Shown here in pieces: positions 26,842 through 36,068 of a DNA stretch of 64,000 bases. The notes beneath the pieces were generated by a model that saw only the letters and a program-made list of their open reading frames with translations, was not told the DNA's origin and searched no databases. The number at the start of each line of letters is the position of its first letter. Position 1 is the first letter of the stretch. The stretch is from Pseudomonadota bacterium (GTDB lineage Bacteria; Pseudomonadota; Alphaproteobacteria; Rhizobiales; Phreatobacteraceae): NCBI GenBank assembly GCA_020161695.1, contig JAIUOO010000014.1, forward strand, positions 1 through 64,000. The letters are read 5' to 3'. A program made the translations under genes and the position numbers.

Positions 26842-27688
26842 GCGGCGGATCGCCGTCCGCCGTCGACGCGGGCGCCTTCTCGACGGTCGCTTTCGCATCC
26901 GCTGCCTCGCCCCAGCGCCGCGCGTTCATGCCGACGACTGGCAAGGACACCAGATAGGCAATCGTGCCGATAGCCAGCACCTCCCAGGGATAGCTCACCA
27001 GCAGCGCGACGAAGGCGATGGCCGCGACGAACAGCGGCAGCACGCTTTCGCGGGGCACGCGCGCGCCGAGCTTCTTGCCCGAGAAGACCGGAACCTTGGA
27101 CACCATCAACAACGCGATGACGATCGTGTAGATCGTCGTCACCAGCGGCGGACTAAGCACGTTCGGCAGGCCGCTGCGCTCCAGGTAGATCGGCAGCATG
27201 AGCAGGATGGCACCGGCCGGGATCGGCACGCCGGTGAAATAGTTGGCCATCCAGGCCGGCTTGTTGGGGTCGTCGATCTGGACGTTGAAGCGGGCGAGGC
27301 GCAGCGCCCCGCAGATCGAGAAGACCAGGACGGCGATCCACCCGAACGGCCCGGCCTGGTTCATCCCCCAGAGGTAGAGCACCAGTGCCGGCACCGCGCC
27401 GAAGCTGACGAAATCCGCCAGGCTGTCGAGCTCCGCGCCGAATTTCGAGGTTCCCTTGAGCAGGCGCGCGATGCGCCCGTCCATGGAATCAAGAATCGCG
27501 GCGAGCAGGATCAGATAGACGGCAACGTCCATCTTGCCCTCGAGCGCCATGCGGATGGCGGTGAGGCCCGCGCAGAGCGCCAGAAGCGTGATCAGGTTGG
27601 GAATGAGCAGGCGCAACGGCACCGGTCGGAACCGCCGACGGGGCGGTTCGTTGCGGTCGGGCGTGAACGGCTGAAAAAGCGATGACAT
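26819..27688 (-). CDS. pssA: CDP-diacylglycerol-serine O-phosphatidyltransferase
   Basis: 289 residues, about eight membrane helices. The CDP-alcohol phosphatidyltransferase signature is clear: DSMDGRIARLLKGTSKFG, then AELDSLADF, with its DG-x2-AR-x8-G-x3-D-x3-D pattern. It makes phosphatidylserine, which the next upstream gene (psd) converts to phosphatidylethanolamine. NYFTGVPIPAGA marks the type II PssA subgroup of alphaproteobacteria. psd and pssA are 31 bases apart and co-oriented. Confidence 0.95.
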   Translation of the reverse strand: MSSLFQPFTPDRNEPPRRRFRPVPLRLLIPNLITLLALCAGLTAIRMALEGKMDVAVYLILLAAILDSMDGRIARLLKGTSKFGAELDSLADFVSFGAVPALVLYLWGMNQAGPFGWIAVLVFSICGALRLARFNVQIDDPNKPAWMANYFTGVPIPAGAILLMLPIYLERSGLPNVLSPPLVTTIYTIVIALLMVSKVPVFSGKKLGARVPRESVLPLFVAAIAFVALLVSYPWEVLAIGTIAYLVSLPVVGMNARRWGEAADAKATVEKAPASTADGDPPLSPPASG

Positions 27689-27719
27689 GGCTGGACTTTA
27701 GCGCGGATCGGCCGGCGCG

Positions 27720-28421
27720 TCAGCCGATCCTGACGATCCGCTGCGCCTCGGCCGAGGTCATGTCGGCGAGGACCGTCTCGCCGGCCACCGCCTTCTGTCC
27801 CTCGGCCACCAGCGGCTGCGCGCCGGCGGGGAAATAGACATCGACGCGCGAGCCGAAGCGGATCATGCCGAAGCGCTCGCCGACGGCGATGGGCTGGTTC
27901 TCGCCGACCCACCAGACGATGCGCCGGGCGATGAGGCCGGCAATCTGGACGACGCCGAAATTGCCGTGGGGGGTGGCAATGGCGAGACCGTTGCGCTCGT
28001 TGTCCTCGGAGGCCTTGTCGAGATCGGCATTGAGGAACTTGCCGGGCCGGTAGGCCAGTTTCGTGATGGTGCCGGCGATCGGCGCGCGATTCACATGGCA
28101 GTCGAACACCGACATGAAGATCGACACGCGCGGCACGGGCTGGTCGCCGAGGCCGAGTTCCACCGGCGGCACGACCTTCGAGACCTGCGAGATGCGCCCG
28201 TCCGCGGGTGCGATCACCAGCCCGTCGCGCATTGGCGTCACCCGGACGGGATCGCGGAAGAAGAAGATGACCCAGACGGTCAGCGCCAGCATCGGCCAGG
28301 TCAGCCAGGCGCCCCACCACAGCAGCACGAGCGTGCCGACGGCGGCTATCGCAATGAACGGATAGCCTTCCCGGTGAACCGGGACGAGCACCGAAGTCCT
28401 GATGCTGTCGATGATTGACAT
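27720..28421 (-). CDS. psd: Phosphatidylserine decarboxylase proenzyme
   Basis: 233 residues of the short archaeal-type Psd found in Hyphomicrobiales. The self-cleavage site is FGS in [15 protein letters not shown], where the Ser becomes the pyruvoyl group. [15 protein letters not shown] is the other conserved block. One N-terminal membrane segment ([19 protein letters not shown]) anchors it. ATG 28421 ([19 protein letters not shown]) is preferred over the ATG at 28466. It forms the PE pathway with pssA. Confidence 0.95.
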   Translation of the reverse strand: MSIIDSIRTSVLVPVHREGYPFIAIAAVGTLVLLWWGAWLTWPMLALTVWVIFFFRDPVRVTPMRDGLVIAPADGRISQVSKVVPPVELGLGDQPVPRVSIFMSVFDCHVNRAPIAGTITKLAYRPGKFLNADLDKASEDNERNGLAIATPHGNFGVVQIAGLIARRIVWWVGENQPIAVGERFGMIRFGSRVDVYFPAGAQPLVAEGQKAVAGETVLADMTSAEAQRIVRIG

Positions 28422-28499
28422 GGCGTTTCCTCGCTGGGTCCGGCTTGGTAGCCGGCCCGGCCACATCAGGTCAACGCGGGGGCCGGGCGGCGAGCTGTG

Positions 28500-29384
28500 T
28501 CAAACGGTCGGCGTCGCCGCCTCGCCGTCCTTGTCGGCTTCCGCCTTCTCGGCCGCCGCCTTGGCAGCGTCCTCGGCGGCGCGCCGCTTCTCGATCCGGC
28601 CGACGATGAGAATGCCGACCTCGTAGAGCAGGCAGAGCGGGATGGCGAGCGAGAGCTGGCTGATGACATCGGGCGGGGTCAGCACGGCCGCCAGAACGAA
28701 GGCCACGACGATGAAATAGCGGCGCTTGCTCTTGAGGAACGCCGTGTCCACCACGCCGATCTGGCCGAGCAGCGCGATGATCACCGGCAGCTGGAAAGAG
28801 ATGCCGAAGGCGAAAACCAGCGTCATGATCAGGCTGAGATAGTCCTCGACCCGGCCGAGATACTGGATGGCCGTGGCCGTGTCGCTCGGCGCCTGCTGCA
28901 TGCCGAGCGAGAACAGCATCAGCGCGCGCATGACGAAGACGAGGACGAACAGGCCGCCGGCGAAGAAGCAGACCGGCGTCCAGATCAGATAGGGCCGGAA
29001 GGCGTCCTTCTCGTGGGAGTAGAGGCCGGGCGCGACGAACTTGTAGAGCTGGATGGCGATGACCGGGAAGGCCAGGAAGGCGCCGCCGAACATGGCGATC
29101 TTCAGCTGCGTGAAGAAATATTCCAGCGGCGCCGTATAGATCAGCCGCACCTCGTTGCGCGGGATCTTCAGATAGTCGGCCGCCCATTCGTAGGGCAGCA
29201 CGAGGATCTGAAAGATCTGCTTGGCGAAGAAGAACGACAGGATGAAGCAGACGAGGAAGCCGAGCATCGCCTTGATCAGGCGCGAGCGCAGCTCGATCAG
29301 GTGATCGATCAGCGGCGCCTTGGAGGCCTCGATGGCCGCCTCGTCCGCCGTCAGCTTGTCGTCCTTGGAATCGGCGAGCGTCAT
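28500..29384 (-). CDS. tatC: Sec-independent protein translocase TatC
   Basis: 294 residues, six membrane helices. TatC is the receptor for twin-arginine signal peptides. The family opening [17 protein letters not shown] and the segment [18 protein letters not shown] are clear, with GIGIHFQLP-type [15 protein letters not shown] later. Its start ATG overlaps the tatB stop (ATGA). The C-terminal tail is charged ([20 protein letters not shown]) and longer than in E. coli. In many relatives serS follows; here psd and pssA do. Confidence 0.97.
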   Translation of the reverse strand: MTLADSKDDKLTADEAAIEASKAPLIDHLIELRSRLIKAMLGFLVCFILSFFFAKQIFQILVLPYEWAADYLKIPRNEVRLIYTAPLEYFFTQLKIAMFGGAFLAFPVIAIQLYKFVAPGLYSHEKDAFRPYLIWTPVCFFAGGLFVLVFVMRALMLFSLGMQQAPSDTATAIQYLGRVEDYLSLIMTLVFAFGISFQLPVIIALLGQIGVVDTAFLKSKRRYFIVVAFVLAAVLTPPDVISQLSLAIPLCLLYEVGILIVGRIEKRRAAEDAAKAAAEKAEADKDGEAATPTV

Positions 29385-30037
29385 GCCTTGGTCTTTCGGG
29401 CGCGCTTCGGCTTGTCGTCGTCACCGGCGGGCGCGGGCTCCGCAGCGGGAGCCTCGGTCTCCGGCTCCGCAGCGGCGGCCTTGCGCGCGCGCTTCGGCTT
29501 GGCTGCCGGCGCCTCGGCGACGGGCGTGGGTTCCGTGGCCGCGGGGGGCGACAGATCGACGGGCGCCGCCGGAACCCCGGCATTGCCGGCCGCGGATGCG
29601 AAGGGCGACGGCGGAGCCGTCGGCGTGAAGGCCTTCTGGATGGACTCGGGATCGACCGAATAGGTCGCGGGTGCGGGAATCGCCGATGCCAGCGGGTCCG
29701 GCTTCGGCGGGCCGATCACGGGGTCGGCGGGCGCCGCCGCCGTTCCCTTGACGTCGTCCACGGCCGATTTGATTTGGTCGCGGGCATAGTCGATGGGGCT
29801 GAAAGTCGAGGAAGTGTTGATGCCGTCGGTCACACTGTTGATCGACGACTTGACCTTATCGACCTCGGCCTCCTGCAGGGCCTGGTTGAACTGGTACTGA
29901 AAATCCGACGCCATGCGGCGCAGCTTGGCGAGCGCCTGCCCCATGCCGCGCAGCAGACCCGGCAGTTCCTTCGGGCCGATCACGATCAGCGCCACGATGC
30001 CGATCAGCGCGATCTCGCCCCAACTCAGTTCGAACAT
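29381..30037 (-). CDS. tatB: Sec-independent protein translocase TatB
   Basis: 218 residues. The single N-terminal helix [20 protein letters not shown], the hinge [20 protein letters not shown] and an amphipathic helix are standard. A long Ala/Pro-rich cytosolic tail follows and ends in a Lys/Arg-rich repeat ([23 protein letters not shown]). TatB forms the receptor complex with TatC. It lies between tatA and tatC with a 72-base gap to tatA. Confidence 0.95.
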   Translation of the reverse strand: MFELSWGEIALIGIVALIVIGPKELPGLLRGMGQALAKLRRMASDFQYQFNQALQEAEVDKVKSSINSVTDGINTSSTFSPIDYARDQIKSAVDDVKGTAAAPADPVIGPPKPDPLASAIPAPATYSVDPESIQKAFTPTAPPSPFASAAGNAGVPAAPVDLSPPAATEPTPVAEAPAAKPKRARKAAAAEPETEAPAAEPAPAGDDDKPKRARKTKA

Positions 30038-30108
30038 TGTCCGTCACCGTCGGCGACTTGCGTCGCCGTCCTGCGCCACTGGCTGCCCGCCGGAGCGGGC
30101 GCTGCCCC

Positions 30109-30390
30109 TCAGCCGACCTTCGGCGCGGAAGCGGGCGTCGTCTCCGCCGCCGGAGGGGTGGTCGCCTGGGCCGGGGCCGCGGGCGTCGCGACCGGCGGAG
30201 CCGGCTGATGGTCGATGGTCGTCGCGGGGGCGGCCGGCGTCTCCGGCTTGTCCTCCTCGGCAAGGCCCTTCTTGAAGGCCTTGATGCCCTTGGCGGCGTC
30301 GCCCATGAACTCGGAAATCTTGCCGCGGCCGAACAGCAGCAGCACGACGATCGCAACCAGGATCCAGTGCCAGGCGCTGAAAGTACCCAT
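30109..30390 (-). CDS. tatA: Sec-independent protein translocase TatA
   Basis: 93 residues. [20 protein letters not shown] is the membrane helix, [20 protein letters not shown] the hinge and amphipathic helix, and the rest an Ala/Pro-rich tail. TatA oligomers form the translocation path. Two adjacent ATGs exist; the second (30390) keeps GAGGAG at six bases and matches the usual MG-start of TatA. Confidence 0.95.
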   Translation of the reverse strand: MGTFSAWHWILVAIVVLLLFGRGKISEFMGDAAKGIKAFKKGLAEEDKPETPAAPATTIDHQPAPPVATPAAPAQATTPPAAETTPASAPKVG

Positions 30391-30480
30391 CATTCACTCC
30401 TCAAGACCTTGAGCGCCACAATCCTCCCGGAACGCTGGCGCATGTATCCGCGGGCCTTGCCCGGCCGTTCGTTGTGGAAC

Positions 30481-31587
30481 CTAGGCGTCGGGTGAGGCAA
30501 AAACAAGAACCTCCGCCGCGTTGACTTCGATCCCGATGTCGCGGCCGGGGATTAAGGTTTCCGCGCCGCGCGCCCGGGCAGAAACCGGCGTATCGAGCCC
30601 GTTCACGGCGATCTCCAGAAGATCGACCTCGCCGAGGAAGCGGCGGGCGACGAGGCGGCCGGGAATGCAGAGCCCGGCTGGCTTCGGCACGAGGGATTGT
30701 GGCCGAATGGCCGCCACCGCAGCGGTGCCCTCGGCGAAGCCCGGCGCCGGAAAGCTGCCGAGCGGCGTCACCAGTAGGCCGCCCGCGACCTTGCCCGGCA
30801 CTTCGTTGAGGTCGGAGAAGAACCGCGCGGCGGCGAGATCGACCGGGCGACGATAGAGTTCGTCCGCGGTGCCCGCCTGAACGATCGTCCCCTCGCGCAT
30901 CAGCACGATGCGATCGGCCATGCGCATGGCTTCTTCCGGGTCGTGGGTGACCACCATGCAGGTCGCGTGGGTTTCCCGCATCACGGCGAGCGTTTCCCTG
31001 CGGATCGAATCACGCAGGCGGCTGTCGAGCCCGGAAAACGGCTCGTCCATCAGAAGGATAGCTGGCCTCGGCGCAACGGCACGCGCCAGCGCGACGCGCT
31101 GCTGCTCGCCGCCGGACAGCGCGTGCGGATAGTCGAGCGCCAGATGCGCGAGCCCGACGCGGTCGAGCGCATGCCGCGCCGCCGCCTCCGCGTCGCGTTT
31201 CGGCAGCGAGCGCAGGCCGAACATGACATTGGCGAGATTGGTCAGGTGCGGGAACAGCGCGAAATCCTGGAAGACGAGGCCGATGCCGCGCTTCTCCGGT
31301 GGCACGAAGACCGACGGGCCCGCAATCTCCCGGCCGTCCAGCAGCACCCTGCCTGACGATGGCCGCTCGATGCCTGAGGCGATCCGCAGCAGCGTCGTCT
31401 TGCCGCAGCCGGACGGACCGAGCAGGCAGACGATCTCGCCCGGCTCGACCGCAAGGCTGACCCCGGCCAGAGCCGGCACGCGGCCATAGGAATGGCGCAC
31501 GTCCTCGAAGGCCAGCGAGGCGGCGATGGTGGCGCCGGCCGTGCCGCGCCGGCCCCAGCGCGGGGCGGATTCAGCGGCAGGCGTCAT
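30481..31587 (-). CDS. FbpC/PotA-type ABC transporter ATPase, orphan
   Basis: 368 residues. The ATPase domain has Walker A GPSGCGKTT, Q-loop FQDFALFPHL, signature LSGGEQQRVALARA and Walker B ILLMDEPFSGLD. A C-terminal TOBE-like domain of about 120 residues follows, as in ferric iron and spermidine/putrescine importers (FbpC, PotA). The ATG overlaps the scpB stop (ATGA), so it is translationally coupled to a condensin gene, and tatA follows about 90 bases later. No permease or binding protein is present in the window. It must pair with a permease elsewhere or serve another role. The subfamily call is by motif impression. Confidence 0.85.
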   Translation of the reverse strand: MTPAAESAPRWGRRGTAGATIAASLAFEDVRHSYGRVPALAGVSLAVEPGEIVCLLGPSGCGKTTLLRIASGIERPSSGRVLLDGREIAGPSVFVPPEKRGIGLVFQDFALFPHLTNLANVMFGLRSLPKRDAEAAARHALDRVGLAHLALDYPHALSGGEQQRVALARAVAPRPAILLMDEPFSGLDSRLRDSIRRETLAVMRETHATCMVVTHDPEEAMRMADRIVLMREGTIVQAGTADELYRRPVDLAAARFFSDLNEVPGKVAGGLLVTPLGSFPAPGFAEGTAAVAAIRPQSLVPKPAGLCIPGRLVARRFLGEVDLLEIAVNGLDTPVSARARGAETLIPGRDIGIEVNAAEVLVFASPDA

Positions 31588-32306
31588 GATGCCGGATCGT
31601 CACCGAGCTTCGGCGCCAGCGACAGGTCCAGTTCCGGACTGTCGTCGGGCTCCTCGTCGTCGCGCAGGCCCGCGCCATCGTCGGGCATCGGCACCTTGAA
31701 GCCCGGCGGCAGACGGCCGTCGAGCAGGCCAGCCGCCTTGAGGTCGTCGAGGCCCGGCAGGTCGCCGATGGATTCGAGACCGAAATGTTCGAGGAAGGCC
31801 TGCGTGGTGCCGAAGGTCACGGGGCGTCCCGGCACCTTGCGGCGGCCGCGGATGCGTAGCCAGCCTGTCTCCAGAAGGAGGTCCAGCGTGCCCTTGGCCA
31901 CCGTCACACCCCTCACCTCCTCGATCTCGGCGCGGGTGACCGGCTGGTGATAGGCAACGATGGCCAGTGTCTCCAGCGCGGCCCGCGACAGCTTGCGTTC
32001 CTCGGTCGTCTCCTTGTGCAGGAGGAAGCCGAGATCCTCCGCCGTGCGGAAGGTCCATTTTTCGGCGACGCGCACGAGATTGACACCGCGCGGAGCGTAG
32101 AACGCCTGCAGCGTCACCAGCAGCGAGCGGAGATCGGCGCCCTTCGGCAGGCGCGCGGCCAGCGCTTCCTCCGACACCGGCGCTTCGGCTGCGAACAGCA
32201 GCGCCTCGACGATGCGCAATTGCTCGACCGGTCCGTCGACGAGTCCGACGGGCTCGCCGAGCGGCGGTCCCATGTCCTCATCCGTGCCGGACTGATCCTC
32301 GCTCAT
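31584..32306 (-). CDS. scpB: Segregation and condensation protein ScpB
   Basis: 240 residues. ScpB is a winged-helix kleisin partner that completes the Smc-ScpA-ScpB condensin. Recognisable segments are RIVEALLFAAEAPVSEEALA, TAEDLGFLL, LSRAALETLAIVAYHQPVTR and IEEVRGV. The C-terminal tail is acidic and longer than in Bacillus. It lies 12 bases after scpA and overlaps the FbpC-type gene by four bases. Confidence 0.95.
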   Translation of the reverse strand: MSEDQSGTDEDMGPPLGEPVGLVDGPVEQLRIVEALLFAAEAPVSEEALAARLPKGADLRSLLVTLQAFYAPRGVNLVRVAEKWTFRTAEDLGFLLHKETTEERKLSRAALETLAIVAYHQPVTRAEIEEVRGVTVAKGTLDLLLETGWLRIRGRRKVPGRPVTFGTTQAFLEHFGLESIGDLPGLDDLKAAGLLDGRLPPGFKVPMPDDGAGLRDDEEPDDSPELDLSLAPKLGDDPAS

Positions 32307-32318
32307 ATGCGGCTTCTA

Positions 32319-33146
32319 TCACGTCCCGGCGGGGGTGGAACCGGGCTCGTCGCGCCGCTTTCGCATATAGAGCGGCCCGAGCGGTCGATCCTGATGCAGT
32401 TCGAGCACCCCTTCGCGCACCAGTTCCAGCGAGGAGGCGAAGGACGACGCCAGAACGGTCGCCCGCTTCTCGTCGCTGACGAGATAGTCCATCAGGAAAT
32501 TGTCGAGCGGCGTCCAGTCCATGGTCGCACCGATGAGCCGTTCGAGGATTTCGCGCGCCTCGCCCAGCGACCAGACCGTGCGCTTGACCATTTCCACATG
32601 CGATAGCGCGCTGCGCTGGCGCTGCTGCGCATAGGCGGTGAGCAGGTCGTAGAGCGTCGCGTCCCAGCTCTTCTGGGCGATGGCGATGACCGGCTCCGGC
32701 GCCCCGCGCGCAAAGACGTCGCGGCCGAGGCGGTTGCGCATCATCAGTTTCGCCGCCGCATCGCGCATGGCCTGCAGCCGCTGCAGGCGGAACGACAGCA
32801 TTTCCGCCAGTTCCGAGCCCGAAGGCTCGTCGCCCTTGGCGGGTTCGGGGATCAGCAGGCGCGATTTGAGATAGGCGAGCCAGGCGGCCATGACGAGATA
32901 GTCCGCGGCAAGCTCCAGGCGGAGCTTGCGCGCCTCCTCGATGAAGCCGAGATACTGGTCAGCCAGTGCCAGGATCGAGATTTTCGACAGGTCGACCTTC
33001 TGCGTCCGAGCAAGGCCCAGAAGCATGTCCAGCGGCCCCTCGAAGCCTTCGAGATCGACCACGAAGGCCGGCTCCGAGACCGCGCGCTCGGCCACCGCCT
33101 CGAAGGGCAGCACATTGTCGTTGCCGGGTTTATGCGCCTTCGCCAT
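32319..33146 (-). CDS. scpA: Segregation and condensation protein ScpA
   Basis: 275 residues, start ATG 33146 (MAKAHKPGNDNVLPFEA). The kleisin N-terminal domain shows LEGFEGPLDMLLGLARTQKV with ISILALADQYLGFIEEAR, then AAYLVMAAWLAYLKSRLLIP in the form ADYLVMAAWLAYLKSRLLIP. It bridges Smc heads in chromosome condensation. It is the neighbour of scpB, and nagZ is upstream, the standard alphaproteobacterial order. Residues added by longer upstream frames come from nagZ antisense-side noise and are rejected. Confidence 0.95.
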   Translation of the reverse strand: MAKAHKPGNDNVLPFEAVAERAVSEPAFVVDLEGFEGPLDMLLGLARTQKVDLSKISILALADQYLGFIEEARKLRLELAADYLVMAAWLAYLKSRLLIPEPAKGDEPSGSELAEMLSFRLQRLQAMRDAAAKLMMRNRLGRDVFARGAPEPVIAIAQKSWDATLYDLLTAYAQQRQRSALSHVEMVKRTVWSLGEAREILERLIGATMDWTPLDNFLMDYLVSDEKRATVLASSFASSLELVREGVLELHQDRPLGPLYMRKRRDEPGSTPAGT

Positions 33147-33196
33147 GGGCCTCGTCCGCGCCGGATCAGCGCCGGCGGCAGCATGATAGCCCGAAA

Positions 33197-34261
33197 TCAG
33201 ACGCTGAGCGCGTGGGTCGCGGCGAAGGCTGTGGACGACTGCGCCTGAACCCGTTCGAGGCCGGCTGCGAAACGGGCTCGCGCCTCCGCGACGTCGAACG
33301 GCTCCGGTGCGTGCCGGATGCGGTCCAGCGCGGCTTCTGCCCGCCGCGCGGCCTTGCCGGCGAGCTTCGGCGTCTCGGCGGCCACCTCCGCCATTTCCGC
33401 GACGCGGCCGTTGCAGTGGAGGACAACGTCGCAGCCCGCGCGGAGCGAAGCGCGCGTCCGCTCGCCGAGACTGCCTTTCAGCGCGCTCATCGACAGATCG
33501 TCGGTCATGACGAGGCCGCCGTAGCCGATCGTGCCGCGCACGACCTCGCGCATCACCGTCCGCGATGTCGTCGCCGGGCGGCGCGGATCGACGGCGGTGT
33601 AGACGACGTGCGCGGTCATCGCGAGCGGCATGTCGGTCAGCGTCCGGAACGGCAGGAAATCCCATGCCTCGAGTTCGTCGCGGGTAGCCGAGACCACCGG
33701 CAGGTCGGCGTGGCTGTCGGTCACGGCGCGGCCGTGCCCCGGAATGTGCTTGACCACCGGTAGGACGCCACCGGCCAGCAGGCCCTCGGCGGCGGCCCGG
33801 CCGAGCAGCGCCACCTGATCGGGAGAAGCGCCGTAGGCACGGTCGCCGATGATGTCATGGGCGCCCGGCACCGGCACGTCGAGCACCGGCAGGCAGTCGA
33901 CCGTGATGCCAAGCGCCTTCAGATCGTGGGAAATCAACCGCGCGCCAAGCCGCGCAAGTTCGCGCGCGGCGAGCGGATCGTTCGCGGCCAGCGACGCATA
34001 GGCCCGGCTCGCCGGATATTTCTGCCAGTGAGGCGGCCCGAGACGCTGAACGCGCCCGCCCTCCTGATCGATCAGGACGGGTGCATCGTCGCGACCGACC
34101 GCGGAGCGAAAATCGGCCACCAGCGCACGCACCTGATCCGGATCGACGCAGTTGCGGCGGAACAGGATCAGGCCCCAGGGATCGGCATCCCGCAGGAAGG
34201 CGATCTCGTCGGCTTCCAGCCGGGGGCCGGCGCAGCCGACGATCAGGGCATGGACGGCCAT
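33197..34261 (-). CDS. nagZ: Beta-N-acetylhexosaminidase NagZ
   Basis: 354 residues, glycoside hydrolase family 3. It removes N-acetylglucosamine from muropeptides in cytosolic cell-wall recycling. The family signature is VVKHIPGHGRAVTDSHADLP with the catalytic His in the mobile loop and the Asp nucleophile in VMTDDLSMSAL. DQEGGRVQRL is the other conserved block. It starts four bases after the SPOR gene stop, so the two are co-transcribed. Confidence 0.95.
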   Translation of the reverse strand: MAVHALIVGCAGPRLEADEIAFLRDADPWGLILFRRNCVDPDQVRALVADFRSAVGRDDAPVLIDQEGGRVQRLGPPHWQKYPASRAYASLAANDPLAARELARLGARLISHDLKALGITVDCLPVLDVPVPGAHDIIGDRAYGASPDQVALLGRAAAEGLLAGGVLPVVKHIPGHGRAVTDSHADLPVVSATRDELEAWDFLPFRTLTDMPLAMTAHVVYTAVDPRRPATTSRTVMREVVRGTIGYGGLVMTDDLSMSALKGSLGERTRASLRAGCDVVLHCNGRVAEMAEVAAETPKLAGKAARRAEAALDRIRHAPEPFDVAEARARFAAGLERVQAQSSTAFAATHALSV

Positions 34262-34265
34262 GACG

Positions 34266-36023
34266 TCAGTTGAGGACGCAGGAGCCGCCCGCCGACTTCA
34301 GCCGCTGGCAGAAGCTCTGCGCTTCCTCACGCGAGAACGGGCCGACGCGCAGGCGGTGCCAAGTGCCACGGCCGGCGATCTCGGCGGTGCGGATGTTGGC
34401 GGACTGGCCCTGCAGCATCGGGTAGCGCCGCTGGGCGCTGGTGAAGGCGCTGCGGGCCTCCGAATCCGACTGATGCGAGGAAATCTGGACGAAGGTCGAG
34501 CCGGAGGCGGTGGCCGCCGGGCGAACCGTCGCGGTGCGCTGGGGACCGAGGTCGACCGGGGTCGCCGATCCGGTCGTGCGCGGAGCCGCGACCGGACGGA
34601 CCGGCTCCTGGACCGGTTCGGCGCGGGCGACCCGCACGGTCTGGACCGGCCTTGCGGCAGGCGCCGGCGTGGAGCGCGTCTCGGCGGCGGCCAGGGCCGG
34701 TGCGCCGGGGACGACGGAGAGCGGCTGGGCGGATGCGGCCGGCGCGGACCTCGGCTGCGGCGCAGCCGCCGGCTGGAGAATGCTGCCGTCCGGCCCGACC
34801 TGCACGGTGCGGACGCGGCGCGGCTCCTCACCGGCGCGCGGTGTCGGCACGGGTGCGGCGGCAGGCTGCGTCGCGACAGACGACGAGGCATAGGTCGGCG
34901 CGCCGGACGGGGCCGGGACCGGCACGGCGTTGACCGTGCGAACCGGCGCCTGGCCGGGATCGGTGACCATGCCGATGGGAGCGGCCGCCGGTGCGGGAAC
35001 GAGCGGAATGACGCGGCTCGGCGCCGGCGGCACCTGCACCTGGGCGGCCTGTTCGCGCTGGCTGACCGGGCGCTCCTCGCGCGACACGATACGCTCGCCG
35101 CCGGGAACGCGGTCGGTGACAGGCTTCGGGTCCTGCTGGACCGCGACGCGAACCGGCTCGGGATTGGCGCGGACGATGCGCGGCTCGCCGCCGGCGGAAC
35201 CACCGCCGGTGACGGCGCGGTAGCCGTAGACGGCGCCGCCGCCAAGAACAGCAAGGCCAAGCACGGCCGCGATGGCAGTCATGCCGGCGCGGCGACGGCG
35301 CGGCGGCGCGTCATGCTCGGCATAGGCGGAATCGTAGGCGGCATAGCCATCGGCGGCCGCGTAGCCGCCGTCGGAGGCCTGATGACTGGTGCCCTGTGCC
35401 TGCGGGGCGATCTCGCCTGCACTGGCCTGTCGGCCCGAACGGGCCTTCCAGGCGAGCGCGGCAGCGCCGCCGGCTGCAACCGCGCCGAGCGCCGCGGCCC
35501 CGAAGCCGAGGCGGGAGCGGCCCTGCTCGGCGGGCGCCTGTTCGCCGCTGTCGCGGAACTCGTCGGCCAGCAGGCGTTCGAGATCGGCGGTCGTCGCGTC
35601 GCGGCCATCCCAATCGCGATAGCTGCCGCGCAGTTCGTCGGATGCATCCTCATCGGAAGCGTGCATGTCGGCTTCCGGCGCATGTTCCGTGCGCTGGTAC
35701 GTCTCGAGCTCGGCCTCAAGATCGTCCCAGTCGATCTCGGCCGTTGCCGGCACTTCGGCGCCGCGCAGGTTCATCGCGGGAATGTCGAGCTCGCCCTCGT
35801 CAGCCTCATCGGCATAGCGCTGCCCGTCGGCGGCCGGCAGATCGTCGCGCGTCCGCGCCACAGACTTCAGAAGATCGGCATAGCCCTGATCCTGCCCCAT
35901 GATCCGCGCAAGTTCCGCAAGCGGATCACCACCGGTGCGACGCGGCTCCAGATCGGCCGCATGCGCATCACGGTTATAGGCGTCGAAATCTCGGTAGCTA
36001 CGCAGACTGCTCTCGTTGGCCAT
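34266..36023 (-). CDS. SPOR-domain protein with long disordered region
   Basis: 585 residues. An acidic N-terminal region (about 1-175) is followed by a short hydrophobic Ala/Gly stretch (FGAAALGAVAAGGAAALAW), a basic RRRR patch and the real membrane helix GMTAIAAVLGLAVLGGGAVY near 255-275. About 230 residues of Pro/Ala/Val-rich low complexity lead to a C-terminal SPOR domain (about 508-583; FVQISSHQSDSEARSAF, WHRLRVGPFSREEA). SPOR domains bind denuded peptidoglycan at division septa. Its place between argS and nagZ is conserved in Hyphomicrobiales. Two nearby cysteines (FCQRL, GSCVLN) could form a disulfide in the periplasm. Confidence 0.9.
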   Translation of the reverse strand: MANESSLRSYRDFDAYNRDAHAADLEPRRTGGDPLAELARIMGQDQGYADLLKSVARTRDDLPAADGQRYADEADEGELDIPAMNLRGAEVPATAEIDWDDLEAELETYQRTEHAPEADMHASDEDASDELRGSYRDWDGRDATTADLERLLADEFRDSGEQAPAEQGRSRLGFGAAALGAVAAGGAAALAWKARSGRQASAGEIAPQAQGTSHQASDGGYAAADGYAAYDSAYAEHDAPPRRRRAGMTAIAAVLGLAVLGGGAVYGYRAVTGGGSAGGEPRIVRANPEPVRVAVQQDPKPVTDRVPGGERIVSREERPVSQREQAAQVQVPPAPSRVIPLVPAPAAAPIGMVTDPGQAPVRTVNAVPVPAPSGAPTYASSSVATQPAAAPVPTPRAGEEPRRVRTVQVGPDGSILQPAAAPQPRSAPAASAQPLSVVPGAPALAAAETRSTPAPAARPVQTVRVARAEPVQEPVRPVAAPRTTGSATPVDLGPQRTATVRPAATASGSTFVQISSHQSDSEARSAFTSAQRRYPMLQGQSANIRTAEIAGRGTWHRLRVGPFSREEAQSFCQRLKSAGGSCVLN

Positions 36024-36068
36024 GGGCCCCGCCGTCGGTGGGCGCCGCTTCGACTACGCGCGGCGCGA

